From Erythrobacter aureus (GTDB lineage: Bacteria > Pseudomonadota > Alphaproteobacteria > Sphingomonadales > Sphingomonadaceae), in assembly GCF_003355455.1 (NCBI RefSeq), contig NZ_CP031357.1, forward strand, positions 784,501-848,500: a stretch of 64,000 bases of DNA, read 5' to 3'. Below, piece after piece: positions 26,374-34,086 of this stretch (position 1 is its first letter; each line of letters begins with the position of its first letter). The notes below the pieces were generated by a model, which searched no databases, was not told where the DNA came from, and worked only from the letters and a program-made list of their open reading frames with translations. The translations under genes were made by a program, and so were the position numbers.

Positions 26374-27473
26374 GCGTCTTCCCCGCACAAACTGCGCAGC
26401 ACGCCGATGATCTCGTCCATTTGATTTGCGGTGCCGATGGTAATGCGCAGCGCTTGCGCCAGGCCCTGCCCGGGCAGGTGGCGAACGGCATATCCCGCCT
26501 CGGCTATGGCATCGAGCGCGGTTTCGGCCGCAAGATCTCCCTCGAACAGGATCAGCACGAAATTCGCCTTGCTGGGTATTGCGCGCAGGCCGTGATTGCC
26601 CAGCCCCTCGATCGCCGCGATAAAGCGCTTGCGCTCCTCGCGATTGGCCTCGCGCGAGCGGGCGAGAAAGGCGTGGTCGGCGATGGCGGCCAAGGCCGCA
26701 CGCTGCCCGCTGGAGGTGACATTGAACGGGCCGCGAATGCGGTTGAGCACATCGATCAGGTTGGGCGTGCCCGTTGCCCAGCCGATACGCTCGCCAGCCA
26801 GGCCGTAAATCTTCGAGAAGGTACGCGTGACGAGCACATTCTCATGCGCCATCGCCAGGTCGAGCCCGCCGTCATTCTCTCCGGGTTCGAGATATTCGGC
26901 ATAGGCCTGATCGATCACCAGCAGGGCGTCGCCGGGCAGTCCCGCATGAAGCCGCTCGACCTCTGCCCGCGGCAGATAGGTCCCAGTCGGATTGTTCGGA
27001 TTGGCGAGGAACACGACCCGTGTGCGCTGTGTCACCGCGGCGAGCAGGGCATCGACGTCGGCGGTGTAATCCGTGTCCGGCGCTTCGACGGGGGTCGCCC
27101 CGCATCGGCGCGCGGCGATGTCGTAGACCGCGAAGCTGAAGCGGCTGAAAAGCACCTCGTCGCCCGGCCCAGCGAAACCCTGCGCGGCAAGGTTGAGCAA
27201 TTCGTCCGAACCCGTCCCGCACACGATTCGCGCCGGATCGATGCCGTGCTGCTTGCCGATCGCGGCGCGCAGGGCCGTGGCGTCCGGATCGGGGTAGGCG
27301 GCAGGCACATGATCGGTTGCCAGTGCCGCCAATGCCGAGGCGCTACAGCCCAGCGGGTTCTCGTTGGCGGAGAGTTTGACGAGCCTGCGCCCGTCGGCGC
27401 GGGTCGACTTGCCGGGGACATAGGCGTGGATGCCCTCGATCCAGGGCTTCATTGTGGGAGCTTGCTTTGCCAT
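26370..27473 (-). CDS. hisC: Histidinol-phosphate / aromatic aminotransferase
   Basis: PLP-dependent class I/II aminotransferase, 367 residues. Visible motifs: KLSANENPLGCS near the start, CGTGSDELLNLAAQ, VFLANPNNPTGTYL (Asn for PLP), VIDQAYAEY (Asp) and RTFSKIYGLAGERIGW with the Schiff-base Lys. The start at 27473 is chosen; ATG at 27452 is an alternative. Being coupled to the prephenate dehydrogenase gene suggests service in both histidine and tyrosine/phenylalanine pathways. It is divergent from metX. Confidence 0.93.
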   Translation of the reverse strand: MAKQAPTMKPWIEGIHAYVPGKSTRADGRRLVKLSANENPLGCSASALAALATDHVPAAYPDPDATALRAAIGKQHGIDPARIVCGTGSDELLNLAAQGFAGPGDEVLFSRFSFAVYDIAARRCGATPVEAPDTDYTADVDALLAAVTQRTRVVFLANPNNPTGTYLPRAEVERLHAGLPGDALLVIDQAYAEYLEPGENDGGLDLAMAHENVLVTRTFSKIYGLAGERIGWATGTPNLIDVLNRIRGPFNVTSSGQRAALAAIADHAFLARSREANREERKRFIAAIEGLGNHGLRAIPSKANFVLILFEGDLAAETALDAIAEAGYAVRHLPGQGLAQALRITIGTANQMDEIIGVLRSLCGEDA

Positions 27474-27502
27474 CTGTGCTTCGCCGCATGAAAGAATTAC
27501 GT

Positions 27503-27597
27503 CGCTTCGACAAGCACAGGACGAGTGGCGAGGAAAAAACATATCTCGCAAAGGCCGAGGCTGAGCTTGTCGGAAGCGAAGCTGGCGCGTAGCGCCA
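27503..27597. repeat. Imperfect inverted repeat and small hairpin between hisC and metX
   Basis: The divergent spacer holds TCGCTTCGACAAGCACAG (about 27503-27523) and CTGAGCTTGTCGGAAGCGA (about 27561-27579), which pair with few mismatches around a 40-base loop, and a perfect hairpin TGGCGC-GTA-GCGCCA at 27583-27597 before the metX start. The first resembles widely dispersed TTCGACAAGCTCAG-type intergenic repeats. A leader regulatory role is possible but unproven. Confidence 0.4.
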
Positions 27598-27630
27598 ATC
27601 CTTGTCCTGTTCCTCTCGCGAAGGTCAGTT

Positions 27631-28719
27631 TTGAGCGCGACGTCGCAAACGATCACACTACCCGGACCGCTCCCTCTCGATGGGGGAGGCGAGCTCGCGC
27701 GTGTCGAGGTGGCGTTCGAGACTTATGGCGAGCTGAATGCGGACCGGTCCAACGCGATCCTTCTGTGCCATGCGCTGACCGGCGATCAATATGTCGCCTC
27801 GGCCCATCCGATCACCGGCAAGCCCGGCTGGTGGGAACGGATGGTGGGGCCGGGCAAGCCGATCGATACGGATCGCTTCCACGTTATCTGCGCGAATGTC
27901 ATCGGCAGCTGCATGGGCTCGACCGGCCCCGCAAGCGCGGCCCCCGACGGCAGCCCCTATGGCATGCGCTTTCCGGTCATCACCATCCGCGACATGGTGC
28001 GTGCGCATGTCGGCCTGCTCGATGCGCTCGGGATCGACCGTCTCCATGCGGTGGTCGGCGGATCGATGGGCGGGATGCAGGCGCTCAGCCTTGCCGCCAA
28101 CTGGCCCGAACGCACTGCCCGTGTTCTGGTGATAGCCTCGACCAGTCGCCATTCGGCGCAGAACATCGCTTTCCATGAACTTGGCCGACAGGCGATCATG
28201 GCCGATCCGCGCTGGAAGCAAGGCAATTATTACGGGGGCGAGGCGCCCGATAACGGCCTCGCCGTGGCGCGCATGGCAGCGCATATCACCTATCTTTCCG
28301 AAGAGGCGCTGACCGGAAAGTTCGGGCGGAACCTGCAGGACCGGGACGCCAAGAGCTTCGGTTTCGATGCCGATTTCCAGGTCGAAAGCTATCTGCGGTA
28401 TCAGGGCAGCGGCTTCACCCGGCGGTTCGATGCCAACAGCTATCTCTATATCACCCGCGCGATGGATTATTTCGACCTTGCGGAAGAACATGGCGGCAGG
28501 TTGGCCGATGCGTTTGCGGGGGCGGATGCGCGTTTCTGCCTCGTCAGCTTCGACAGCGACTGGCTCTATCCCACGAGCGAGAGCCGTCATGTCGTTCACG
28601 CCCTGAATGCGGCGGGAGCCGCGGTGAGTTTCGTCGAACTTTCCGCGCCGCACGGGCATGACAGCTTCCTGCTCGACGTGCCCGCGCTCGACCGGGTTAT
28701 CGGGGGGTTTCTGGGATGA
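27631..28719 (+). CDS. metX: Homoserine O-acetyltransferase
   Basis: Alpha/beta hydrolase of methionine biosynthesis, 362 residues, which acylates homoserine. Motifs: VAFETYGELN, LLCHALTGD (oxyanion region), nucleophile Ser in VVGGSMGGMQAL (about 146-157), Asp in SFDSDWLYPT and His in APHGHDSFLLD. It starts at TTG at 27631 with AAGG nine bases upstream; a stop lies upstream in frame and no closer ATG fits. Paired with metW by an ATGA overlap, as in many alphaproteobacteria. Some family members use succinyl-CoA; the sequence alone does not decide this. Confidence 0.93.
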   Translation: MSATSQTITLPGPLPLDGGGELARVEVAFETYGELNADRSNAILLCHALTGDQYVASAHPITGKPGWWERMVGPGKPIDTDRFHVICANVIGSCMGSTGPASAAPDGSPYGMRFPVITIRDMVRAHVGLLDALGIDRLHAVVGGSMGGMQALSLAANWPERTARVLVIASTSRHSAQNIAFHELGRQAIMADPRWKQGNYYGGEAPDNGLAVARMAAHITYLSEEALTGKFGRNLQDRDAKSFGFDADFQVESYLRYQGSGFTRRFDANSYLYITRAMDYFDLAEEHGGRLADAFAGADARFCLVSFDSDWLYPTSESRHVVHALNAAGAAVSFVELSAPHGHDSFLLDVPALDRVIGGFLG

Positions 28720-29315
28720 ACCATCCCGCAACCGAACTGCGCCCCGATCTCGCGGTGATCGCTGACCAGATCGAGCCGGGCAGCCGGGTACTCGATATCG
28801 GTTGCGGCGATGGCGCGCTGATGCTGGCCCTGCGCGACAAGGCATGCGACGTGCGCGGGATCGAGATCGACGGTGCCTGTGTCGAGCGCTGCGTATCGCA
28901 GGGCCTGTCCGTGGTGCAGGGCGATGCCGACCGGGATCTGGGCGATTATCCGGATAAAGGGTTCGACTATGCCGTGCTGAGCCAGACGCTCCAGACCGCC
29001 GAACGGCCCGACCGGATGCTCGATGAATTGCTGCGCGTGGGCAGGCGGGCCTTTATCAGCTTCCCCAACTTCGCGCATTGGCGCACCCGCGCCGCGCTGA
29101 TGCTGGGCGGCCGCATGCCGGTGACGCGCAGCATTCCGGTGAGCTGGTACGAAACGCAGAACATCCACCACGTCACCATTCTGGACTTCCGCGACCTCGC
29201 TGCCGAAAAGGGCGCGACCATTGTGCGCGACTGGTATTTCGCCAAAGAGCGCCCGATCGGTCGCTTGGCCGCCAATAGCCGTGCGGAGTTTGCTGTGTTC
29301 GAACTCGCGCGCTGA
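28716..29315 (+). CDS. metW: Methionine biosynthesis protein MetW
   Basis: SAM-dependent methyltransferase-fold protein of 199 residues, required with MetX for homoserine acylation in several proteobacteria. The SAM motif is SRVLDIGCGDGALMLALRD (about 26-44), followed by the typical MetW segments VVQGDADRDLGDYPD, YAVLSQTLQT and FISFPNFAHWRTR, and SWYETQNIHHVTI. Starts inside the metX stop (ATGA). Length and motifs are standard. Confidence 0.95.
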   Translation: MNHPATELRPDLAVIADQIEPGSRVLDIGCGDGALMLALRDKACDVRGIEIDGACVERCVSQGLSVVQGDADRDLGDYPDKGFDYAVLSQTLQTAERPDRMLDELLRVGRRAFISFPNFAHWRTRAALMLGGRMPVTRSIPVSWYETQNIHHVTILDFRDLAAEKGATIVRDWYFAKERPIGRLAANSRAEFAVFELAR

Positions 29316-29318
29316 TCG

Positions 29319-29819
29319 TCAGCCGGCTTTCTTCGGAATTTCCGCCACGTGCGGTTCATGCCCCCAATGGCGCAGCAGGGCGAGGACATGCTTGCCGGAC
29401 AGGCCGAGCGTGCCGGTGTTGCGCAAGGGGTGGACGTTCATCCGCTCCGCCTCGGCGAGCGATCGGTCGAGCACCACGGTCACACTTTCGGGCTGTGCGT
29501 TGATCATCGCGAGAGGTGTGACCGAACCGGGCGTTATGCCCAGCAGGCGGTCCATATCCCCGGCCTTGCCGAAACTCACGCGCTTGCAGCCGATCGCGGC
29601 GGGCAGGGCCTTCAGATCGGCGCGTGCCTCGGCTGGCACGGTGACCAGCCAGAAGGCGCCGCCCGCATCTTTCAGGAACAGATTCTTGGTATGCGCGCCG
29701 GGAATGTCGGCATCGATGTTCCGGCTCTCCTCGACTGTAAAGACCGCCGCGTGCTCATGCGCTTCGAACGGGATTGCCAGCGCGTCGAGGTCCGCCAGCA
29801 ATCCCGCTTCGCCGCGCAT
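29319..29819 (-). CDS. YbaK/ProX-type aminoacyl-tRNA deacylase
   Basis: Trans-editing protein of 166 residues that hydrolyses mischarged tRNA (Ala- or Cys-tRNAPro type). It shows the YbaK fold motifs: HEHAAVFTVEES at the N-terminal half, HTKNLFLKDAGG with the conserved Lys (TKNLFL), and GSVTPLAMIN, the substrate loop of ProX proteins. The ATG at 29819 overlaps the last base of the preceding stop (TGATG). Which amino acid it edits cannot be told from motifs, but the family is clear. Confidence 0.88.
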   Translation of the reverse strand: MRGEAGLLADLDALAIPFEAHEHAAVFTVEESRNIDADIPGAHTKNLFLKDAGGAFWLVTVPAEARADLKALPAAIGCKRVSFGKAGDMDRLLGITPGSVTPLAMINAQPESVTVVLDRSLAEAERMNVHPLRNTGTLGLSGKHVLALLRHWGHEPHVAEIPKKAG

Positions 29820-30211
29820 CACGCTTCGCGGTGGATGCCGCAGATTTTGTGCCCGTCGAGATCGCGGAAATAGGACAAGTGCATCGTGCCCATGGTGTTC
29901 TGGCGCGGGCCCGGCGGGTCTTCGATGCTGGTGCCGCCGGCCGCTATGGCCGCATCGTGCAATTCCTTCACCTGTTCGCCGCTGTCGCATTTGAAGCCGA
30001 TCGTCATGCCATTGGCGCAGGTGGCTGCTTCGCCATCGATCGGCTGGGTAAGGCAGAAGGTGCCGCCATTATGCATGAAGAAGACGCGCTTGTTGCCCTT
30101 CGCATCGGTATTGTCGATCGCCATTTCGCAGCCGACGACCTTGAGCACTTTTTCGTAAAAGGCCTTGGCCTTGTCGATATCGTTGGTGCCGATCATGATG
30201 TGGTTGAACAT
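29819..30211 (-). CDS. VOC / glyoxalase-fold protein
   Basis: Small cytosolic protein of 130 residues with a single vicinal-oxygen-chelate module pair: MFNHIMIGTNDIDKAKAFYE at the start (betaalphabetabetabeta), THE metal-site-like His 4, Glu near the end of strand four, and HLSYFRDLDGHKICGIH at the C-terminus. Related proteins include glyoxalase I-like and bleomycin-resistance-like proteins; no specific activity is assigned. The ATG at 30211 has an AAGGAGAG ribosome binding site. It is coupled to the downstream deacylase gene. Confidence 0.86.
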   Translation of the reverse strand: MFNHIMIGTNDIDKAKAFYEKVLKVVGCEMAIDNTDAKGNKRVFFMHNGGTFCLTQPIDGEAATCANGMTIGFKCDSGEQVKELHDAAIAAGGTSIEDPPGPRQNTMGTMHLSYFRDLDGHKICGIHREA

Positions 30212-30325
30212 CCCGTCTCTCTCCTTTGAGTTTCGATTCGCCACCTTACTGGGCCGCAGCATCCTGACAAGCGGCGATCGTATTTCGTCGCTTGCGGTTC
30301 AGCCAGGCGCGCGTAAAAGCGCCGC

Positions 30326-30694
30326 ATGTCGACTATCCTCGCCTCGCTCGCCCTGTCCTTCATGCAAGCCGCCACCGGCGCTCCGGCTGCCGCCGCCACG
30401 GACCTGCCCGATCTCACGCTCGAACAGGCCAGCGGCTTGCGCTGTTCGGTGGCCTTCGGCCTGGTCCACCGCGCCCAGCGCGACGGCGAACTCGCCAACT
30501 ATCCCGTCATGGCCGAGCGCGGGCAGGAGTTCTTCGTGCGTACCACCGCCCGGCTGATGGACGAGCTGGGGGCGGATCGCGATACGATCATGGGCCTGGT
30601 GGTGCGCGAGCATGAAGAGTTCGGCGGATCGCCCGAGCGGCTGGACGAAGTGATGCCCGCCTGCCTGCTGATGCTGGACGCATCGGGTCTGTAA
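30326..30694 (+). CDS. Hypothetical small helical protein
   Basis: Protein of 122 residues with an Ala-rich hydrophobic N-terminus (ILASLALSFMQAATGAPAAA), probably a signal peptide, then a helical domain with one Cys in SGLRCSVAFGLVHRAQ and another in VMPACLLMLDAS. Similar small exported proteins are common in sphingomonads, but I do not recognise a named family. It lies alone between a divergent VOC gene and another small exported-protein gene on the same strand. Confidence 0.6.
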   Translation: MSTILASLALSFMQAATGAPAAAATDLPDLTLEQASGLRCSVAFGLVHRAQRDGELANYPVMAERGQEFFVRTTARLMDELGADRDTIMGLVVREHEEFGGSPERLDEVMPACLLMLDASGL

Positions 30695-30767
30695 CTCCCG
30701 TTCAGGATCGCGTCAGTGCGCATGCGCTAGCGGTGTGCGCCGATTGTGAACCTGCCGGGGATACCTC

Positions 30768-31187
30768 ATGCGCAAAATCCTCCTGCCCGCCTTGCTCGCG
30801 GCGCTCGCCACTCCCGCGATGGCTGAAGCCGCCGGACCCACCAACGCGCCGCTTGCGGCCCTGGGCGAACAGATGCACGATCCCGAACGTCAGCGGGACA
30901 TGGCGCTGATGCTGCGGGCGATGACCGAAGTGTTGCTCGATATGCCGATCGGTCCGCTTGCCGAAGCCGCCGCCGAAATGGCGGGTGAGGACGTGCGCCC
31001 TATCGATCCCGATATGACGCTGCGCCAAATGACGCCCGAAGCCGATCGCATCGGCGACGAAGTTTCGCGCAATGTGCCGCGCGCCATGCAGGCCGCCGGT
31101 TCGATGGCCGAAGGTCTCGCCGCGATGACCCCGCTGCTGCGCGAAATGGCCGAGCGGTTCCGCGAAGCGATGCCGGAACGCGATTGA
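30768..31187 (+). CDS. Small secreted hypothetical protein
   Basis: Exported protein of 139 residues with a typical signal peptide (MRKILLPALLAALATPAMA). The mature part is helical, rich in Met, Ala, Glu and Arg, with alternating charged and Met-rich segments (RQRDMALMLRAMTEVLLDM, LLREMAERFREAMPERD). No Cys and no recognised domain. Good ribosome-binding context is weak but the signal peptide and codon bias support coding. Confidence 0.7.
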   Translation: MRKILLPALLAALATPAMAEAAGPTNAPLAALGEQMHDPERQRDMALMLRAMTEVLLDMPIGPLAEAAAEMAGEDVRPIDPDMTLRQMTPEADRIGDEVSRNVPRAMQAAGSMAEGLAAMTPLLREMAERFREAMPERD

Positions 31188-31264
31188 TCCACCGCTAAAT
31201 TGGCACCTTGCCTTCTTGGCCCGGTGGACGGGCGGCCCGCCCTTGTGGCAATGCGGCTGAATCC

Positions 31265-31936
31265 ATGTGGCAACTTCATCAATTCCCCCTGTGTCCCTTC
31301 AGTCGCAAGCTGCGCCTGTTGATGGGCGAAAAGAACGTCGCTTACGAGCTGGTGCGCGAATACCCTTGGGAAGGGCGCGACGAGCTCTGGCACCTCAATC
31401 CTGCCGGGCGGACGCCGGTCTTGCATGACCCCGCGCGCCAGGTGGCGCTGAGCGACAGCCAGGCAATCTGCGAATTCCTCGAAGAAACGGTCGACCGCAC
31501 ACCGTTGATTTCCGGCAGTGCGCTGCAGCGTGCGGAAATCCGCCGCCTCGTCAGCCTGTTCGACGAGAATTTCTACCACGACGTGACCGAACCCGCGCTG
31601 CACGAGAAGATGAAGAAACGCATTGTCTTGCGCCAGTCGCCCGATGGGCAGGTGCTGCGCCAGTTGGGCCGGATGCTGCACGGCCATCTCGACTATATCG
31701 ACTGGCTGGTCGATACGCGCCAATGGCTCGCGGGGCCGACGTTGAGCCTCGCGGACCTGACCTGCGCAGCGCATCTGTCGGTGGTCGATTACCTCGGCGC
31801 GATCGACTGGAAGGGGCACGAGCAGGCGCAGGGCTGGTACATGGTCATGAAAAGCCGCCCCAGCTTCCGCCCGCTACTGAGCGAAAAGATGGACGGCCTG
31901 CCCCCGCCACGGGAATATGCTTCGCTGGATTTGTGA
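31265..31936 (+). CDS. Glutathione S-transferase family protein (FzlA-like)
   Basis: Two-domain GST-fold protein of 223 residues. The thioredoxin-like N-terminal domain begins WQLHQFPLCPFSRKLRLLMG, with the CPFS active-site-like motif, and continues LNPAGRTPVLHD and SQAICEFLEE (the GSH gamma-glutamyl site). The all-helical C-terminal domain includes WLAGPTLSLADLTCAAHL, the N-capping box. The FPLCPFSRK start resembles FzlA, the FtsZ-binding GST-like protein of alphaproteobacteria, but that assignment needs an alignment. ATG at 31265 is used. Confidence 0.85.
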   Translation: MWQLHQFPLCPFSRKLRLLMGEKNVAYELVREYPWEGRDELWHLNPAGRTPVLHDPARQVALSDSQAICEFLEETVDRTPLISGSALQRAEIRRLVSLFDENFYHDVTEPALHEKMKKRIVLRQSPDGQVLRQLGRMLHGHLDYIDWLVDTRQWLAGPTLSLADLTCAAHLSVVDYLGAIDWKGHEQAQGWYMVMKSRPSFRPLLSEKMDGLPPPREYASLDL

Positions 31937-31952
31937 TGGCGGGCAGCCGGTC

Positions 31953-32264
31953 TTAGATGATTATGCCTTGCCGGTAAGCTATCTTTGCAGGCCCGTGGAT
32001 CTTGCTCCCGCGCTTAGTGATCTCAAGCGATACTGAGGCACGATCAATCCGAGTAAATAGAACACCGAGACATTTGTAGAATGTCATGTCTCGTCCAATA
32101 TTGGCCTCGACGTGAAGTTCGATCCGGTCGGGATTGGGGCCATAGTTGCGCACCACTGCGTCATCGCCGTAGAACCGTCTCACCGTGTCCATGACAAAAG
32201 CTCTTTCCGCTTCCGTAAGAGGTGCCGGTGTTTGCGGCAGCAGGGGGTCGGATGCTTCAGGCAT
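31953..32264 (-). CDS. Hypothetical protein with lower-GC composition
   Basis: Protein of 103 residues without signal or TM segment. It has a mixed alpha/beta look: AERAFVMDTVRRFYGDDAVV (helix), then RIELHVEANIGRDMTFYKC, GVLFTRIDRASVSLEI and IAYRQGIII strands. Its codons use more A and T at third positions than neighbouring genes, suggesting acquisition. It lies convergent with the GST gene and shortly after mutM on the same strand. Not recognised. Confidence 0.6.
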   Translation of the reverse strand: MPEASDPLLPQTPAPLTEAERAFVMDTVRRFYGDDAVVRNYGPNPDRIELHVEANIGRDMTFYKCLGVLFTRIDRASVSLEITKRGSKIHGPAKIAYRQGIII

Positions 32265-32298
32265 TTGCTAGCAATAGCTGCAAGACGTTTCTGTTCAA

Positions 32299-33114
32299 CT
32301 ACCTCTGACAAACGGGACAGTACCATGTGCTGCGCCCGCCCTGCACGATGCGGCGGATCGTGCCGCCGTCTTCGTGGTGGCAGGGCTCGCCCTCGCGGCC
32401 GTAGACGTGGAAGCGAGTGGCGAAATAGCCCAGCTCGCCATCGGGCTGGGCGAAGTCGCGCAAGGTGCTGCCGCCGTCGCGGATGGAGCGCTCGAGCACA
32501 TCCTTGATTGCCGGGACGAGGCGGCGAAGTTGCGGCATGGTCACCTTGCCGCCTGCCTTTCTTGGGGAAATGCCCGCATGCCACAGCGCCTCGCAGACAT
32601 AGATATTGCCGAGGCCCGCCACGATCCGCTGGTCGAGCAGCAGCAGCTTGATCGCCTGCTTGCGCCCGCGCGTTGCCTCGCGCAGGTGCTCGGCTGTCAG
32701 GTCATCGCCCAGCGGCTCCGGCCCCAGCGCGGCGAAGGGTTTCCACGTCACCAGCTCGCCGCTGGTCATCAAATCGACCGATCCGAACCGCCGCGGATCG
32801 TTGAGGGCAAAGACGTTGCGCTGCGTCTCGATCACCAGATGGTCGTGCTTGTCGGCCTCCTCCGGATCGATCCGCCACCGCCCGCTCATGCCGAGATGAA
32901 AAACCATCGCGTGGTCGCGGCTGGTATGGATGAGACCGTATTTCGCGCGGCGCGAAAGATGCGTCACGCTTGCCCCGGTCAGCGCCTGCACCAGATCGGG
33001 CGGAAAGGGGCGGCGCATATCGGGCCGGTTCACGCGCACGCTGACGATCCGCTCGCCCTCGAGAAAGCGCGCCAGACCGCGCACTGTGGTTTCGACTTCG
33101 GGTAGCTCGGGCAT
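32299..33114 (-). CDS. mutM: Formamidopyrimidine-DNA glycosylase
   Basis: Base-excision repair enzyme removing oxidised purines such as 8-oxoguanine, 271 residues. The N-terminal catalytic PELPEVETT is present (Pro2 nucleophile, Glu3), as are the helix-two-turn-helix region (LLLDQRIVAGLGNIYVCEALW) and a C-terminal zinc finger. The finger is unusual: after GEPC the expected second Cys is absent (CHHEDGG), while the second pair is normal (CPVCQR). His or Glu may replace the ligand. It is divergent from ubiE across a long inverted repeat. Confidence 0.95.
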   Translation of the reverse strand: MPELPEVETTVRGLARFLEGERIVSVRVNRPDMRRPFPPDLVQALTGASVTHLSRRAKYGLIHTSRDHAMVFHLGMSGRWRIDPEEADKHDHLVIETQRNVFALNDPRRFGSVDLMTSGELVTWKPFAALGPEPLGDDLTAEHLREATRGRKQAIKLLLLDQRIVAGLGNIYVCEALWHAGISPRKAGGKVTMPQLRRLVPAIKDVLERSIRDGGSTLRDFAQPDGELGYFATRFHVYGREGEPCHHEDGGTIRRIVQGGRSTWYCPVCQR

Positions 33115-33177
33115 GGTGCAAGAGCGGGTAACAGGGACTCTTGATGGCGTCTATTCGCTCCCTTCGGTCGCTGCGCC

Positions 33178-33258
33178 CTGTTCCGTCCCACGCCCCCTCC
33201 CGACCACCCACGGCACGGTATCTTATGGGTGGTCGGGAGGGGGCGTGGGACGGAACAG
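33178..33258. repeat. 33-base perfect inverted repeat between mutM and ubiE
   Basis: Arms 33178-33210 and 33226-33258 are exact reverse complements (33 of 33), separated by 15 bases. The arms are very C-rich/G-rich, with the core CCCACGCCCCCTCCCGACCA. The flanks continue to pair imperfectly with short gaps. It lies in the 237-base divergent spacer and has no T-run. A dispersed palindromic element is likelier than a terminator, because both neighbours are transcribed away from it. Confidence 0.9.
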
Positions 33259-33351
33259 CAAGGGAAGCGCGGATGCGCTTCACGCACGCGACAAAAACTC
33301 CCTTCCAACCCGCATTTACCTTGCGCCCATCACCCCCTAAGGCCGTTACCC

Positions 33352-34083
33352 ATGAACGACACCGTTTCCTTCGGCTACGAAGACATCGACGCGACCGAAA
33401 AGACCGGCCGCGTGGGCGAGGTCTTTTCCAATGTCGCCGCCAAATACGACGTGATGAACGACGCCATGAGCGGCGGTATGCATCGGCTTTGGAAAAATCG
33501 CTTCGTCGCGCGCGTAAAGCCGCAGCCGGGCGAGGCGATCCTCGACATGGCGGGCGGCACGGGCGACATCGCCTTCCGCATGGCGGAGCGCGGCGCGAGT
33601 GTCACCGTTTCGGACATCAACCAGGACATGCTCGATGTCGGCATTGAACGCGCGATGGAGCGCGGGATCGACGGGTTGGTCTGGAGCCGCCAGAACGCCG
33701 AGGAGCTGACCTTCTCCAGCCGCACATTCGATGCCTACACCATCGTCTTCGGCATCCGGAACGTCACCTATATCGACAAGGCCTTGCGCGAGGCCCACCG
33801 CGTTCTGAAGTTCGGCGGTCGCTTCTATTGCATGGAATTCAGCCAGACCGAATGGCCGGGCTTCAAGGAAATCTACGACCTCTATTCGCACAAGGTCATG
33901 CCGCAGCTCGGCAAGGTGATCGCGAATGACGAGGACAGCTATCGCTATCTCGCCGAATCTATCCGCCGCTTTCCCAGGCCGGCCGAATTCGAGGCGATGA
34001 TCCGCGATGCCGGTTTCGAGAATACACGCGTCGAATCGATTCTCGGCGGCGCCGTGAACATTCATTCGGGGTGGAAAATCTAG
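33352..34083 (+). CDS. ubiE: Demethylmenaquinone/ubiquinone methyltransferase UbiE
   Basis: SAM-dependent C-methyltransferase of ubiquinone synthesis, 243 residues. The UbiE signatures are visible: VFSNVAAKYDVMNDAMSGG near the N-terminus (Y-D-x-M-N-D), the SAM loop LDMAGGTGDIAFRMAERG (about 63-80), and IVFGIRNVTYIDKALREAHR. The start at 33352 is the natural one; the frame is open further upstream only because the inverted repeat is GC-rich. It lies three bases before ubiB, which starts at GTG, so both act in the same pathway. Confidence 0.96.
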   Translation: MNDTVSFGYEDIDATEKTGRVGEVFSNVAAKYDVMNDAMSGGMHRLWKNRFVARVKPQPGEAILDMAGGTGDIAFRMAERGASVTVSDINQDMLDVGIERAMERGIDGLVWSRQNAEELTFSSRTFDAYTIVFGIRNVTYIDKALREAHRVLKFGGRFYCMEFSQTEWPGFKEIYDLYSHKVMPQLGKVIANDEDSYRYLAESIRRFPRPAEFEAMIRDAGFENTRVESILGGAVNIHSGWKI

Positions 34084-34086
34084 AGC

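Noticed and set aside
27474..27630. SAM-II riboswitch upstream of metX
   Set aside because: The characteristic pseudoknot core sequence of SAM-II is not seen.
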